This document shows, piece by piece, positions 12,817 to 21,734 of a stretch of DNA of 31,697 bases. The notes beneath the pieces were generated by a model. That model was not told the origin of the DNA and searched no databases. It was given only the letters and a program-made list of their open reading frames with translations. The DNA is taken from the NCBI GenBank assembly GCA_001773255.1, contig MEWF01000011.1, positions 22,305-54,001 of the forward strand, in the 5' to 3' direction. Source of the DNA: a candidate division WWE3 bacterium RIFOXYC2_FULL_42_13. Lineage in GTDB: Bacteria; Patescibacteriota; WWE3; UBA101185; UBA10185. How positions within the stretch are numbered: position 1 is the first letter of the stretch; each line of letters begins with the position of its first letter. Made by a program: the position numbers and the translations under genes.

Positions 12817-14688
12817 ATGGCGAATAAGAACGGTAATAACAAAAACGGCAAAAAGGCCAAAAATAAACAAGTTTCCATTCCCTTTGTGGGCAATATAAGC
12901 CCCAGGAGTCCGTGGGGGAATGTTTTTTTCTATCTGTTTCTAATTTTTCTTTTTTTTATGATATTCGGCGGATCAGGAGGTTTATCTCCAAAACCTGAAC
13001 AGGTGGGGGTTAACGAACTGGTAAAACTTATCAAATCCGAAAAAGTACAGGATGTGGTCGTGGCCGGAGATAAACTTGAGGTTCAGCTCAAAGACGGCAC
13101 GAAACTTTTGGTTGAAAAAGAAGGCTCCATTAGTTTTGATCAGATTTTAACAAACAACGAGGTTGATAGATCTAAGATAGCCGGCGATGTAAAGGTAGAA
13201 CGACGCGTTACTTTTGAACAGATACTCACACCCGTATTAATGTTCGGATTTCCGTTGATAATCCTTTTTTTCATTTTCAGACAGATGAGAAACGCGAACA
13301 GCGACATAGCATCTTTCGGGAAGAGCAGAGCCCGTTTGTTCAAAAAAGGGCAGACCCAGATCACTTTTAACGATGTTGCCGGTAATGAAGAGGCAAAAAC
13401 CGAGATGATGGAAATAGTCGACTTCCTGAAAAACCCAGAAAAATATAGGAAACTTGGGGCAAGAATACCAAAAGGAATTTTATTGGTAGGGCCGTCGGGC
13501 GTCGGTAAAACATTATTGGCTAAAGCAATCGCGGGTGAGGCTAATGTTCCTTTTTACTCTGTGGCAGGAAGTGAATTCATGGAAATGCTGGTGGGAGTGG
13601 GATCTTCGAGAGTAAGAGATCTTTTCGATGTAGCCAGGAACAACCAACCCAGTCTAATTTTTGTTGACGAGATAGACGCTATCGGAAGACAAAGAGGGAT
13701 GGGTATCGGCGGTGGGCATGACGAGAGAGAACAAACCCTGAATCAAATACTAATTGAGATGGACGGATTTGATACCCGCACTGACGTTATTGTTCTGGCG
13801 GCGACCAACAGACCCGACATGCTTGATCCTGCGTTGATAAGACCCGGAAGATTTGATAGAACGATTACCGTCATGCTGCCGGATCTAAAAGACCGCGAAG
13901 CTATAATAAAAATTCATATGCGTGAAAAACCTATTGCCGAGGATGTGAAGATAGAGCAGATGGCGAGAAAGACCGTAGGTTTCAGCGGAGCCGATATCGA
14001 GAACATGATGAATGAAGCGGCGATTCTAGCCGCCCGCGCGGGAAAAACGAAAATAGAACAGGTGGATATTGAAGAAGCCGCTTTGAAGGTAACTTTGGGT
14101 TCCGAAAGAAAAACTTTGCAGACTGAGGAAGAAAGAAAAATGACGGCTTATCACGAGGCCGGCCACGCCCTGGTTTCTGCTTTTGTAAAAGATATGGATC
14201 CTGTTTACAGAGTTTCCATAATAGCACGTGGGGCTTCACTGGGTCATACAAGCTTTCCACCCGAAAGAGACCGCTACAATGAAACCAAGACCCGACTGTC
14301 CTCAATAATTTCAACCATGCTCGGAGGACGTGCCGCCGAAGAAATAGTTTTCGGCGAGCTTACAGTAGGAGCATCCGACGATATAGGTAAAGCCACCGGT
14401 ATTGCAAGAAAGATGGTGGCCGAGTGGGGGATGAGTTCCCTGGGGCCTGTTTCATATGATATAGGCGGCGGTCAGTTCTGGCTTGCCCGTGGAATTGAGG
14501 AAGGAAATAAAGTCAGCGAAGAGATGGCGGCGAAGATTGATGCTGAGGTGGAGAAACTTATCCACAGTGCCTACACTCACGCTAAGGAAATAATAGAAGC
14601 CAATAAAGAGAAACTGGATAAAGTTGCCGCGAAACTCCTCGAAAAAGAAACGATAGACGGAGAAGAATTCAGAGCATTGGTGGCTTAA
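12817..14688 (+). CDS. ftsH: ATP-dependent zinc metalloprotease FtsH
   Basis: A 623-aa membrane-anchored AAA+ protease. Two membrane helices flank a small exported domain (about 34-52 and 140-158). The Walker A is 'GPSGVGKT' at 225-232, where most FtsH have GPPGTGKT. Walker B is 'LIFVDEIDAIGRQRG', and 'RPGRFDR' holds arginine fingers. The zinc site is HEAGH at 446-450, with the later acidic ligand in 'TVGASDDIGKAT'. It degrades misfolded and short-lived membrane proteins. TatD follows 2 nt after the stop, so they are likely co-transcribed. Confidence 0.97.
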   Translation: MANKNGNNKNGKKAKNKQVSIPFVGNISPRSPWGNVFFYLFLIFLFFMIFGGSGGLSPKPEQVGVNELVKLIKSEKVQDVVVAGDKLEVQLKDGTKLLVEKEGSISFDQILTNNEVDRSKIAGDVKVERRVTFEQILTPVLMFGFPLIILFFIFRQMRNANSDIASFGKSRARLFKKGQTQITFNDVAGNEEAKTEMMEIVDFLKNPEKYRKLGARIPKGILLVGPSGVGKTLLAKAIAGEANVPFYSVAGSEFMEMLVGVGSSRVRDLFDVARNNQPSLIFVDEIDAIGRQRGMGIGGGHDEREQTLNQILIEMDGFDTRTDVIVLAATNRPDMLDPALIRPGRFDRTITVMLPDLKDREAIIKIHMREKPIAEDVKIEQMARKTVGFSGADIENMMNEAAILAARAGKTKIEQVDIEEAALKVTLGSERKTLQTEEERKMTAYHEAGHALVSAFVKDMDPVYRVSIIARGASLGHTSFPPERDRYNETKTRLSSIISTMLGGRAAEEIVFGELTVGASDDIGKATGIARKMVAEWGMSSLGPVSYDIGGGQFWLARGIEEGNKVSEEMAAKIDAEVEKLIHSAYTHAKEIIEANKEKLDKVAAKLLEKETIDGEEFRALVA

Positions 14689-14690
14689 AT

Positions 14691-15473
14691 ATGCTCGTGG
14701 ATTCCCATTGCCACTTAAAGGATTCCCGTTACGGCAAATCCCCTCTTGAAGTTGCCGAGGATAGCAAAAGGGAAGGCGTCGCGCTCTTTATAAATATCGC
14801 AACGTCCCTTGAGGACAGTCACGATTCATCAAAAATTTGCAGCGAAATTCCTTACGTATACGGCACGGTTGGAATATACCCTCACAGCGACGTCGGTGGG
14901 GAGAATAGTGTGCTGATTTCCGGTCTTGAAAAAATAATTGATGCTAACCCAAAGATCGTAGGCGTCGGTGAGTGCGGAATAGATATACCGGAAGGTCAGC
15001 TTCAAAGAAGTGTGGAGGACCAGAAAAAACTTTTTGAGGAGCAAATAGAACTCAGCATTAAAAAGAAACTTCCTCTGATTATTCATAATAGAAACGCCGA
15101 TGCCCTTGTTTTAGAGGTGCTTTCCCACTACAAAAGCTCGGGTTTAAAAGCTGTTGCCCACTGTTTTTCTTCGGACTGGTTAACAGCCCAAAAATTTTTA
15201 AACTTGGGAATATACCTATCTTTTTCAGGAATGATCACGTATCCTTCACGCGCCGATCTTAGGGAAGTTGTTGCTAAGGTTCCTGATGATATGTTTTTAC
15301 TTGAGACCGATTCGCCGTGGCTTCCGCCCCAGGGACACCGGGGAGAGTTAAATTACCCTAAATATGTTAGAATTGTTGCTGAAAAAGTCTCACAGGTAAA
15401 GGAAAAACCCTACTTGACCGTAGCCTCCCTTTCAACAACTAATGCCTGCAGACTCTTTAACATTAATCTATGA
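14691..15473 (+). CDS. tatD: TatD-family metal-dependent deoxyribonuclease
   Basis: A 260-aa TIM-barrel hydrolase. Metal ligands are visible: 'DSHCHL' (His6, His8), the Glu in 'GVGECGID', the His in 'LIIHNRNA', the His in 'VAHCFSS' and the Asp in 'LLETDSPWL'. TatD proteins are 3'-5' exonucleases or D-Tyr-tRNA-like hydrolases by family; the exact substrate here is not shown. The ATG is 2 nt after the ftsH stop and the stop overlaps the next gene (ATGA). No signal peptide; cytosolic. Confidence 0.93.
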   Translation: MLVDSHCHLKDSRYGKSPLEVAEDSKREGVALFINIATSLEDSHDSSKICSEIPYVYGTVGIYPHSDVGGENSVLISGLEKIIDANPKIVGVGECGIDIPEGQLQRSVEDQKKLFEEQIELSIKKKLPLIIHNRNADALVLEVLSHYKSSGLKAVAHCFSSDWLTAQKFLNLGIYLSFSGMITYPSRADLREVVAKVPDDMFLLETDSPWLPPQGHRGELNYPKYVRIVAEKVSQVKEKPYLTVASLSTTNACRLFNINL

Positions 15474-17014
15474 TGGCCTCTTTTGTTGAGAAACACGATA
15501 AGCTTGTACATAGGGTGTTAGAAATGTCTTTAGGCATAATGACGTGGACACTTCTTACATCCCCGATATGGCTGGGAATTATATACCCCCCGGCTATTGT
15601 TTATATGCTCACCCTTTTTACGGTTTATTGGAGCTATCTTGCAGCCAAACATTCGTTCGGTCTTTTTTTGGGCTACAGAAAATATAAGGAAGAATTGAAA
15701 ATAGACTGGGCCGAAGAATTCGATAAACTCGTGTTTTCCGAGTTGCCCGATTCTGCGACTTTGCCCGAAAGCAAGGACGAGTTAAAACATCTCATTTTGA
15801 TACCTGCCGTGAACGAACCGGCCGTCGTTTTAAAGGAAAGTATAGAAAGTATTTTTAGTCAGACATTCGACACTAAAAAAATCACTCTTGTTTATACTAT
15901 CGAAGAAAAGTACTCGGAAGAAACCGCAAAAAACATAAGGGAAATTGTCGGCGGCCGCGTTGATAAACTTGAAAGACTTTTGATCTTTGTACATCCCAGG
16001 GGTATTGCCGGAGAGGCAATAGGAGCGGCGGCGGCAAACAGAACGTGGGGAGCCGGACATGCCGTTGGGGTTTTAAAAAATGAAGGCGCTAACATCAGAA
16101 ATTATATTTTCAGTACTATTGATGCCGATCACGTTCTCCATCCTCAATATTTATCCAGGTTGTCCCACCTGTATCTGTCGACGGATAGAAGAGACAATCA
16201 CTATTACTCCACTGCCGTACACCTTTTCAACAACAATCTCTGGCGCGTGCCCGTCATGATGCGCATCGAGGCTAACGCTGTTACCATGGGGAGTTTGTCC
16301 GACTGGAGTGCTTCCAAAGGCGCCCTAAAGGACAGTTTTTCTTCCTACTCTGCCTCCCTTCAAACCCTGATAGACGCGAATTACTGGGACGTTGCTTTGG
16401 GCGTTGATGATACTATCTTCTACTGGAGAGCATTTTTCGTGCGTGACGGGGATTTTGACGGGATCCCTCATTACATTCCGTATTCAGCAGATGCGGTGGA
16501 AGGAAGCAGTTATATAGATTCACACGTCAGGCTTTACAGACAGTTACTAAGATGGGGCTGGGGAGCAATAGATTTTCCGTTATCTATGAAGGAATTTATG
16601 AAAAATAAGAAGATCCCCGGATCTAAAAAAATCGGTTGGTTGGCGAAGCACATAGAACGAAGAGTCATTTTAATAAATATAGTTTTTTTAATTACGTTCG
16701 GTTTTGGACTCGTTACGTTGGTTAATCCATACGTCAAACAATCTAATTTTGCTTACAGCTTGCCCGATATTATGAGCTTGATACTGACTATAACCTTAAT
16801 TTTCTTGGTTCCCGCAACGATATTGAGAATGGGACTTGTCACGCCGATGCCCAGGAATTGGCCGATTTGGAGGAAGTTTTTCGTTCTCTTAGAGGGACCG
16901 CTTATCATGTTGAATCTTTTAACCTTCTCTTTTTTCCCGTGGGTACAAGCTCAGACCAAAATGCTACTCGGTCACAAAATGAAGGATCTTTACCACACTC
17001 CAAAGGTGAGGTAG
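15470..17014 (+). CDS. Membrane-bound GT2-family glycosyltransferase
   Basis: A 514-aa processive-looking glycosyltransferase. Two membrane helices (about 18-60) precede a GT-A domain: 'HLILIPAVNEPAVVLKESIESIF', the metal-binding DxD as 'STIDADHVL', a downstream acidic motif 'ALGVDDTIFYW', and 'RQLLRWGWG', which matches the Q/RxxRW motif of cellulose- and hyaluronan-synthase-like enzymes. Three membrane helices close the protein. It most likely builds or extends a surface polysaccharide on the cytoplasmic face. The start codon overlaps the tatD stop; either of two adjacent ATGs could be used. Confidence 0.87.
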   Translation: MMASFVEKHDKLVHRVLEMSLGIMTWTLLTSPIWLGIIYPPAIVYMLTLFTVYWSYLAAKHSFGLFLGYRKYKEELKIDWAEEFDKLVFSELPDSATLPESKDELKHLILIPAVNEPAVVLKESIESIFSQTFDTKKITLVYTIEEKYSEETAKNIREIVGGRVDKLERLLIFVHPRGIAGEAIGAAAANRTWGAGHAVGVLKNEGANIRNYIFSTIDADHVLHPQYLSRLSHLYLSTDRRDNHYYSTAVHLFNNNLWRVPVMMRIEANAVTMGSLSDWSASKGALKDSFSSYSASLQTLIDANYWDVALGVDDTIFYWRAFFVRDGDFDGIPHYIPYSADAVEGSSYIDSHVRLYRQLLRWGWGAIDFPLSMKEFMKNKKIPGSKKIGWLAKHIERRVILINIVFLITFGFGLVTLVNPYVKQSNFAYSLPDIMSLILTITLIFLVPATILRMGLVTPMPRNWPIWRKFFVLLEGPLIMLNLLTFSFFPWVQAQTKMLLGHKMKDLYHTPKVR

Positions 17015-17024
17015 AAATTAGGTA

Positions 17025-18530
17025 ATGAACATAACCGCAAGGATTAAAAAATTGCTGGATACTTTTTTCGCGGGCAGAAGAAGAAGTGTCGCGCCTTTTG
17101 TTCTGCTAAATATTTTCTTAATCCTGGTCGAGGTTTTGTATATATTTTCCAGGTATAAATATATCAATTCAGAAATACCGTTCTGGTTCGCAAAAAGCTG
17201 GGGTGACTTCCAGTTATCTCCTAAAGGCCATCTCTACTATCTGCCGGCGACAGCGTTCTTTTTAATTGTGGTAGCGGGATCAATAAGATACGTCAACCGT
17301 TTGTACCTGAGATATTTTGATGAAATCGTTTCCTATTTCGTATCGATAGTTAATGTATTCTTTTTCTATTCCATCTATTACATTATTCAGTCGGCTTCCT
17401 TACCTTTCCCGCCCTTTATATCGGCAAAATTTTTAACATTGGTGCCTCCGTTTACCGCAGCTTTTTTCGCAATTTATGTAATACTCCCATATTTTATCGA
17501 TCTTGCTCACTGGAAGCGTCTTGTTACGGATCCGGGAATTCACACTCACCCGGCGATGCTTTTGCGGGAACCTTCAGCCCGTGGAGGGGGTTTTGTTTAC
17601 GCGATAATATTTTTGCTTTTAAGCATTCTCTTTTTAGGGATCGGAAAACAATTTCAGGGTATTTATCTTTCCGTTTTTATGCTCGCCATTCTGGGGATAA
17701 TAGATGATTTTCAGAACACTCATCCCACGTCTGAATTTAGAGTGTTGGAAAACCCGTTCTTACGTTTGTTACTGTTGTTTCTCTGTGTGCTTCCCATAAT
17801 TCTGTCGGGGTTGGTTGTAAGTACGGTAAGCGTACCTTTTGACGGTTTTGTGGAGCTGGGAAAGATTAGTATTTCGGTTGGTTCTGTTTCTATACCGGTT
17901 GTTTCCGCAATTCTAACAATGGTCTGGGTTGTTTGGTTGATGAACGCTCTCTCGTGGTCTAACGGGATTGACGGACAGTTCGCCGGTGTGATCGGCATTT
18001 CTTCAATATTCGTTGCAATACTGGCACTGAGGTTTGAAGATCTTGAGCCTATACATAGGAGTGTAGCGGTAATGGCCGCAATCAGTGCCGGAGCGGCTTT
18101 CGGATTTACGAAATATACCTGGTACCCATCAAAGATCATGTGGGGTTTTGGTGCGATGGCGGCAGGTCTTGTGATAGCCGCGCTCTCCATTGCAGTTCAG
18201 ACCAAGGTTTTGGTTTCGGTGCTTTTCATTCTCATTCCTTTTCTCGATGCTTTGGTGACTTTCTTTAGGAGAATTATCCAGAAGAAAAATCCGTTGTCGG
18301 GAGACAGGGGTCACCTGCACCATTTGCTACTGGATAGGGGATGGAGCGTTCAAAAAATAGCCCGTTTTTATTGGTTCACCGCTCTCGCCTTTGGGCTAAT
18401 AGGATTACTGTCGCCCGAGAGATATATGGTTAAACTGTCCCTTACAATAATAGGCGCGGTGGGATTTTTTATAGCGCTATTGAACCTAAGATCACTAGGG
18501 CAGAGAAACCGGAAACGAGAAGCTGAGTAA
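17025..18530 (+). CDS. WecA/TagO/MraY-family phosphoglycosyltransferase
   Basis: A 501-aa polytopic enzyme. The family motifs are 'REPSARGGGFVYA', the Asp pair in 'LGIIDDFQN', 'NALSWSNGIDGQFAG' and the HIH-type loop 'SGDRGHLHHLLLDRGWS'. It transfers a sugar phosphate from a UDP-sugar to undecaprenyl phosphate, starting a lipid-linked glycan. The extra about 150 residues at the N-terminus hold about four additional membrane helices not present in WecA, so the protein is longer than usual (about 350). The GT2 gene ends 10 nt upstream, likely one operon. Its last 62 nt overlap a gene on the other strand. Confidence 0.9.
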   Translation: MNITARIKKLLDTFFAGRRRSVAPFVLLNIFLILVEVLYIFSRYKYINSEIPFWFAKSWGDFQLSPKGHLYYLPATAFFLIVVAGSIRYVNRLYLRYFDEIVSYFVSIVNVFFFYSIYYIIQSASLPFPPFISAKFLTLVPPFTAAFFAIYVILPYFIDLAHWKRLVTDPGIHTHPAMLLREPSARGGGFVYAIIFLLLSILFLGIGKQFQGIYLSVFMLAILGIIDDFQNTHPTSEFRVLENPFLRLLLLFLCVLPIILSGLVVSTVSVPFDGFVELGKISISVGSVSIPVVSAILTMVWVVWLMNALSWSNGIDGQFAGVIGISSIFVAILALRFEDLEPIHRSVAVMAAISAGAAFGFTKYTWYPSKIMWGFGAMAAGLVIAALSIAVQTKVLVSVLFILIPFLDALVTFFRRIIQKKNPLSGDRGHLHHLLLDRGWSVQKIARFYWFTALAFGLIGLLSPERYMVKLSLTIIGAVGFFIALLNLRSLGQRNRKREAE

Positions 18531-18945
18531 GAATTCCCCACGGTAAGGGAGCTTGGAATTGGAGTTTTTCCTGAATATGGTTGTTTATTTTTAATAATCC
18601 GTTTAGATCTTTGAGGTACATTTTTAAGCCGCTGAGAAGATCCGGGATGACACCTCCTATTCCGCAAATTAACATTCGGAACGCGAGTGCGGGGTCGTTG
18701 ACGAGCCACAGGGCATACAGAACCGCGGCTGTTCCGGTTGCCACCGCTAAAGATAATTCTCCTGCTACGGCCAACGGACGCCACCCGGAAACTCTTTGTT
18801 CCTCGTTTGTATTAGAAAAAAAATCCCAATGCGGGACCATATCACCCAGATAATGCATACCCACGGAAACCGGAAATGCTATTAGAGGGTCTTTTATTAC
18901 CGATGCTACGGCTAGTCCTACGAGTGTGTGGGGTGTAAGAAGCAT
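18469..18945 (-). CDS. Membrane-bound YdjM/DUF457-like metal-dependent hydrolase-type protein
   Basis: A 158-aa membrane protein that begins 'MLLTPHTLVGLAVASVI' and contains 'HYLGDMVPHWDFF', the His/Asp-rich pattern of YdjM-like putative metal-dependent hydrolases. Three or four hydrophobic segments follow. Substrate and role are unknown. Its 3' end runs 62 nt into the end of the convergent WecA-like gene. A promoter (18985-18957) with the -10 box 11 nt before the ATG supports this start. Moderately sure of the family. Confidence 0.72.
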   Translation of the reverse strand: MLLTPHTLVGLAVASVIKDPLIAFPVSVGMHYLGDMVPHWDFFSNTNEEQRVSGWRPLAVAGELSLAVATGTAAVLYALWLVNDPALAFRMLICGIGGVIPDLLSGLKMYLKDLNGLLKINNHIQEKLQFQAPLPWGILTQLLVSGFSALVILGSIAL

Positions 18946-18956
18946 AACAAGATAGA

Positions 18957-18985
18957 ATTCTAATTTAACTATACATAAAATTCAA
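18957..18985 (-). promoter_or_regulatory. Promoter of the YdjM-like gene
   Basis: On the minus strand TTGAAT (18985-18980), a 17-nt spacer and TAGAAT (18962-18957), 11 nt before the ATG. No SD, so near-leaderless. Confidence 0.55.
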
Positions 18986-19158
18986 CCCCGACTAACTATT
19001 TCATTTTATTTTCATGTACAAAGTCTAGTTATTGATTGTTTATTAACTTTTTGCTCAAGCCGGAGTAGGAGGATAAGTCCCACACTTACATGGAAAACAA
19101 AAGAAGAATACTCTGATACATGTGGGTGTTCATTAAATTGGGTTAAATAATATTTCAA
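18986..19158. other. Divergent intergenic region
   Basis: Non-coding stretch before the response-regulator gene. It holds a TAAGT-CCCAC-ACTTA hairpin and a longer-range CCCACA/TGTGGG pairing (about 19079-19130), and TAAATA 9 nt before the regulator's ATG. No small ORF with a good SD was found. Confidence 0.4.
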
Positions 19159-19827
19159 ATGAGGTTTCTCTTAGTTAATTCGGGAAGCTTTCGGGAACAA
19201 ACTGTTCTAAACGAAATACGTAAGCACGGTGTGTGCGATGTAGCTGCCGATTCAGGGGAATGTCTTTATATGGCGGATTGTACCGAATATGATGGCCTGG
19301 TGCTGACCCACGATATAAAAGGAAAAACGGCACTGGAACTATGCAAAGAACTTCGTGCCAATGACATAAAAATTCCAATAGCCTATATCACACCCCGCCC
19401 CAACTCCGAGGAGAAAGTTTTATTTCTGAACTCCGGTGCGGATATATATTTGTCTTCGAATGCCGTAATAAACGAGTTCCATGCTGAGTTTAGAGTCCTT
19501 TTGAGGCGTGACCTGGACACTAAAACTTATGACATTGTAAAGTTTAAAGGGTTCAACTTGAACTTACGCAGTCGACTATTATTTTTCGGTGAGCAGGGGG
19601 TTCACTTGAGAAAAAAGGAGTACGAACTAATGGAATACTTTGCATTCAACAAAGGCAGGGTAATTACCAGAGAAGTACTTTTAGAGCATGTTTGGGAACT
19701 GGGGTTGGAAACCTCTTCAAACACGCTCGTGGTTCACATAAGAAATTTGAGAATGAGATTTAGAGAATATACTTCAGAGCAAGTTATCGAAACCAAACGG
19801 GGGCGCGGATATATTTTGCTTGCTTGA
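19159..19827 (+). CDS. OmpR/PhoB-type regulator with degenerate receiver domain
   Basis: A 222-aa protein with an N-terminal receiver fold (1-115) and a C-terminal winged helix (about 125-222; 'LRKKEYELMEYFAFNKGRVITREVLLEHVWE' and 'VVHIRNLRMRFREY...VIETKRGRGYIL'). In the receiver the acidic pair after strand 1 is Asn7-Ser8, the phospho-acceptor Asp is Thr50, and the conserved Lys is Ser100; only Thr78 remains. It therefore should not be phosphorylated in the usual way. No histidine kinase is nearby. It lies in the envelope-polysaccharide region and may regulate it, an inference from position only. Confidence 0.9.
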   Translation: MRFLLVNSGSFREQTVLNEIRKHGVCDVAADSGECLYMADCTEYDGLVLTHDIKGKTALELCKELRANDIKIPIAYITPRPNSEEKVLFLNSGADIYLSSNAVINEFHAEFRVLLRRDLDTKTYDIVKFKGFNLNLRSRLLFFGEQGVHLRKKEYELMEYFAFNKGRVITREVLLEHVWELGLETSSNTLVVHIRNLRMRFREYTSEQVIETKRGRGYILLA

Positions 19828-19859
19828 GAAAAAGTGAAAAAAGCCATATTATTCCACTA

Positions 19860-20804
19860 ATGGTCTATACATTCTACCAATTGATAAGAACGGCACGCCC
19901 CAGGCAATGGCTGAAGAATTTAAGCTTGTTCGCGGCCCCTATTTTTGCCGGTAGGTTGTTTTACCCCGACACTTTAGCTTTAACTTCAAAGGCATTTATT
20001 GCTTTTTGTCTTTTATCGTCAGGCAGTTACTTCATAAATGATATTATCGACGCCCAAAAGGATAGGCTTCACCCGATAAAGAAAAATCGCCCCATAGCCT
20101 CCGGCCGTCTTTCTCCCACCCTTGCCTCTATCGTTGCCGGAATCCTTATAGCGTCCTCTCTTATTGCAGGCTTCAATGCTGTGGGCACTTACTTCGGGTT
20201 ATCGTTGATAGCATACATAATACTTCAGGCGTCATATTCGTTGTATTTCAGAAATGTAATAATTATGGACTCTTTGGTTGTAGCAACGGGATTTGTTCTT
20301 AGGGTTTTTGCGGGCGGTTTGGCGTCATACACATCTATTTCAAGCTGGTTAGCCCTAACTACCATCGGGATCTCGCTTCTTTTGGCATTCGGAAAGAGAA
20401 GATCGGAGAAAACGATCCTTTCAAAATATTCTCCGTCGCACGGTGAGATGGAAACAAGAAAAACCCTCAGGCATTATCCTGACAACCTTCTGGATAGCAT
20501 GATATCCATGGCAGCTACCTACACCATAATAACGTACTCCCTGTTTGTTTTTCAGATATCTCCCAGCGGAACCAATGACGCCCTGTTAAAGATTTTGCCT
20601 TCGATACTGAAATCTCCTAAATGGATGATGCTCACTATACCGCTCGTTATCTACGGCATAGCTAGGTACCTTTATGTAATTTATGAGAAAGGTGAGGCGG
20701 AGTCTCCGGAAAGAGTTCTACTTTCAGATAAACCTCTTCTTTTCACGGTAACTATTTGGGGGATTTTAACGATGTTAATTATATTTTTAATTCCCGATCT
20801 CTAG
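19860..20804 (+). CDS. UbiA-family prenyltransferase, decaprenyl-phosphate phosphoribosyltransferase-like
   Basis: A polytopic UbiA-fold enzyme of about 314 aa. It begins 'YQLIRTARPRQWLKNLSLFAAPIFAG' and has the first Asp-rich motif in the form 'NDIIDAQKDRLHPIKKNRPIASG'. That is very close to decaprenylphosphoryl-5-phosphoribose synthases, which place phosphoribose on a polyprenyl phosphate as the first step to arabinose donors. The second motif is 'GKRRSEK'. I chose ATG 19860; a longer form could start at TTG 19824, which overlaps the regulator's TGA. The 3' end overlaps the convergent gene by 18 nt. Family sure; donor lipid role probable. Confidence 0.85.
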   Translation: MVYTFYQLIRTARPRQWLKNLSLFAAPIFAGRLFYPDTLALTSKAFIAFCLLSSGSYFINDIIDAQKDRLHPIKKNRPIASGRLSPTLASIVAGILIASSLIAGFNAVGTYFGLSLIAYIILQASYSLYFRNVIIMDSLVVATGFVLRVFAGGLASYTSISSWLALTTIGISLLLAFGKRRSEKTILSKYSPSHGEMETRKTLRHYPDNLLDSMISMAATYTIITYSLFVFQISPSGTNDALLKILPSILKSPKWMMLTIPLVIYGIARYLYVIYEKGEAESPERVLLSDKPLLFTVTIWGILTMLIIFLIPDL

Positions 20805-21119
20805 TGCGTCTGTTGCCGGGGATTCTGCGGTTCCGGAATATCCGGTTGTTTCCTGAGGTTCTGCGACCTGGTTTTCCGTGGCCTGCTTTGCCATCTCGGT
20901 CTCAACCTTTCTGATTATCTCTTCTAGCTCAACAGGAACGTCGTTGTACAATTCTTGTTCAGTACTAATACTTTCATCCTGAGCCGATAATACTTCCGCG
21001 TTCTCGACCATTCTTGTATTGAAGCTCGCCATTGTGACCGCTAATACGGGTATAAGCAGAAGAAGAGAGAGAACTGAGAAAAGCCCGGCGTTAATAAAAA
21101 ATTTATTAATGAATTTCAT
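20787..21119 (-). CDS. Small single-pass membrane protein, 110 aa, unknown
   Basis: I do not recognise it. It has a short basic start, one strong hydrophobic helix (about 10-32), then an acidic, Glu/Thr/Ala-rich, probably disordered exported tail. The gene starts by overlapping the stop of the 187-aa membrane gene (ATGA), so the two form an operon, and it ends inside the last 18 nt of the convergent prenyltransferase gene. Confidence 0.65.
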   Translation of the reverse strand: MKFINKFFINAGLFSVLSLLLLIPVLAVTMASFNTRMVENAEVLSAQDESISTEQELYNDVPVELEEIIRKVETEMAKQATENQVAEPQETTGYSGTAESPATDALEIGN

Positions 21120-21679
21120 AGTTGGTCCGTGCCTACCTCCAAAAATGTGACATTGTGATCCAGCCCATCGTCTTTAGATGTTTTGACCTCATTTTCAATA
21201 TCGGAGACGAATAAAATAGAAGAGACTGCGGCTACAGCAAGTGTTGTGTAAAAAACAAATGAATATATGTAGGAATACAGTGCCAAAGCACCGGTAAGTA
21301 TCGTCATTAAATAGGCATACGAGATCCAAATTGCCCCCTTGGTGTAAAGATCCAGAGAACTTTGGACCAGTCCCTGCATTCTTAAGGAAAAGAGCGTCGC
21401 GGTCAATTTTGGCGTAATGTGGGTGTCATGAAATACGTGCGCTTTCAGAAGGAAAAATGCGAGGCTCACGGCAAGTACGGCGGTCATTATTAACATCGAA
21501 TACGAGTTTATCTGGATATACTGTTCTTTGCCTTCGAAGATAAATCCCTTGTTCGTCAGCTCGAACGGTACTTCAAAATACATGGCTAAAAGAGCCATCG
21601 AGACTATTCTCGTTGAAACAAGCACAACCGCGGGAATTATAGCTTGGTCGATAAGTTTAATAAGCAGTTTAGAGAACAT
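21116..21679 (-). CDS. Four-helix membrane protein, 187 aa, unknown
   Basis: An unrecognised integral membrane protein with predicted helices near residues 10-33, 58-79, 110-130 and 133-158, and a soluble, acidic C-terminal tail of about 25 residues. It is transcribed divergently from the O-antigen-ligase-like gene across a 55-bp gap and is coupled to the 110-aa gene. No SD is visible. The neighbourhood suggests an envelope role; nothing in the sequence names it. Confidence 0.65.
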   Translation of the reverse strand: MFSKLLIKLIDQAIIPAVVLVSTRIVSMALLAMYFEVPFELTNKGFIFEGKEQYIQINSYSMLIMTAVLAVSLAFFLLKAHVFHDTHITPKLTATLFSLRMQGLVQSSLDLYTKGAIWISYAYLMTILTGALALYSYIYSFVFYTTLAVAAVSSILFVSDIENEVKTSKDDGLDHNVTFLEVGTDQL

Positions 21680-21719
21680 AATATTTGTGCCGGCCGGAGA
21701 AAGATTTGGGCAGGCTTGA

Positions 21720-21725
21720 TATGAT
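21720..21725 (+). promoter_or_regulatory. -10 box before the O-antigen-ligase-like gene
   Basis: TATGAT ends 9 nt before the ATG. No SD, and the -35 is poor. It is one of a series of similarly placed -10 boxes in the window. Confidence 0.4.
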
Positions 21726-21734
21726 ATTACTACT

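Noticed and set aside
17720..18190. 156-aa minus-strand ORF opposite the WecA-like gene
   Set aside because: No domain, no start signal, and the plus-strand enzyme motifs run through it.
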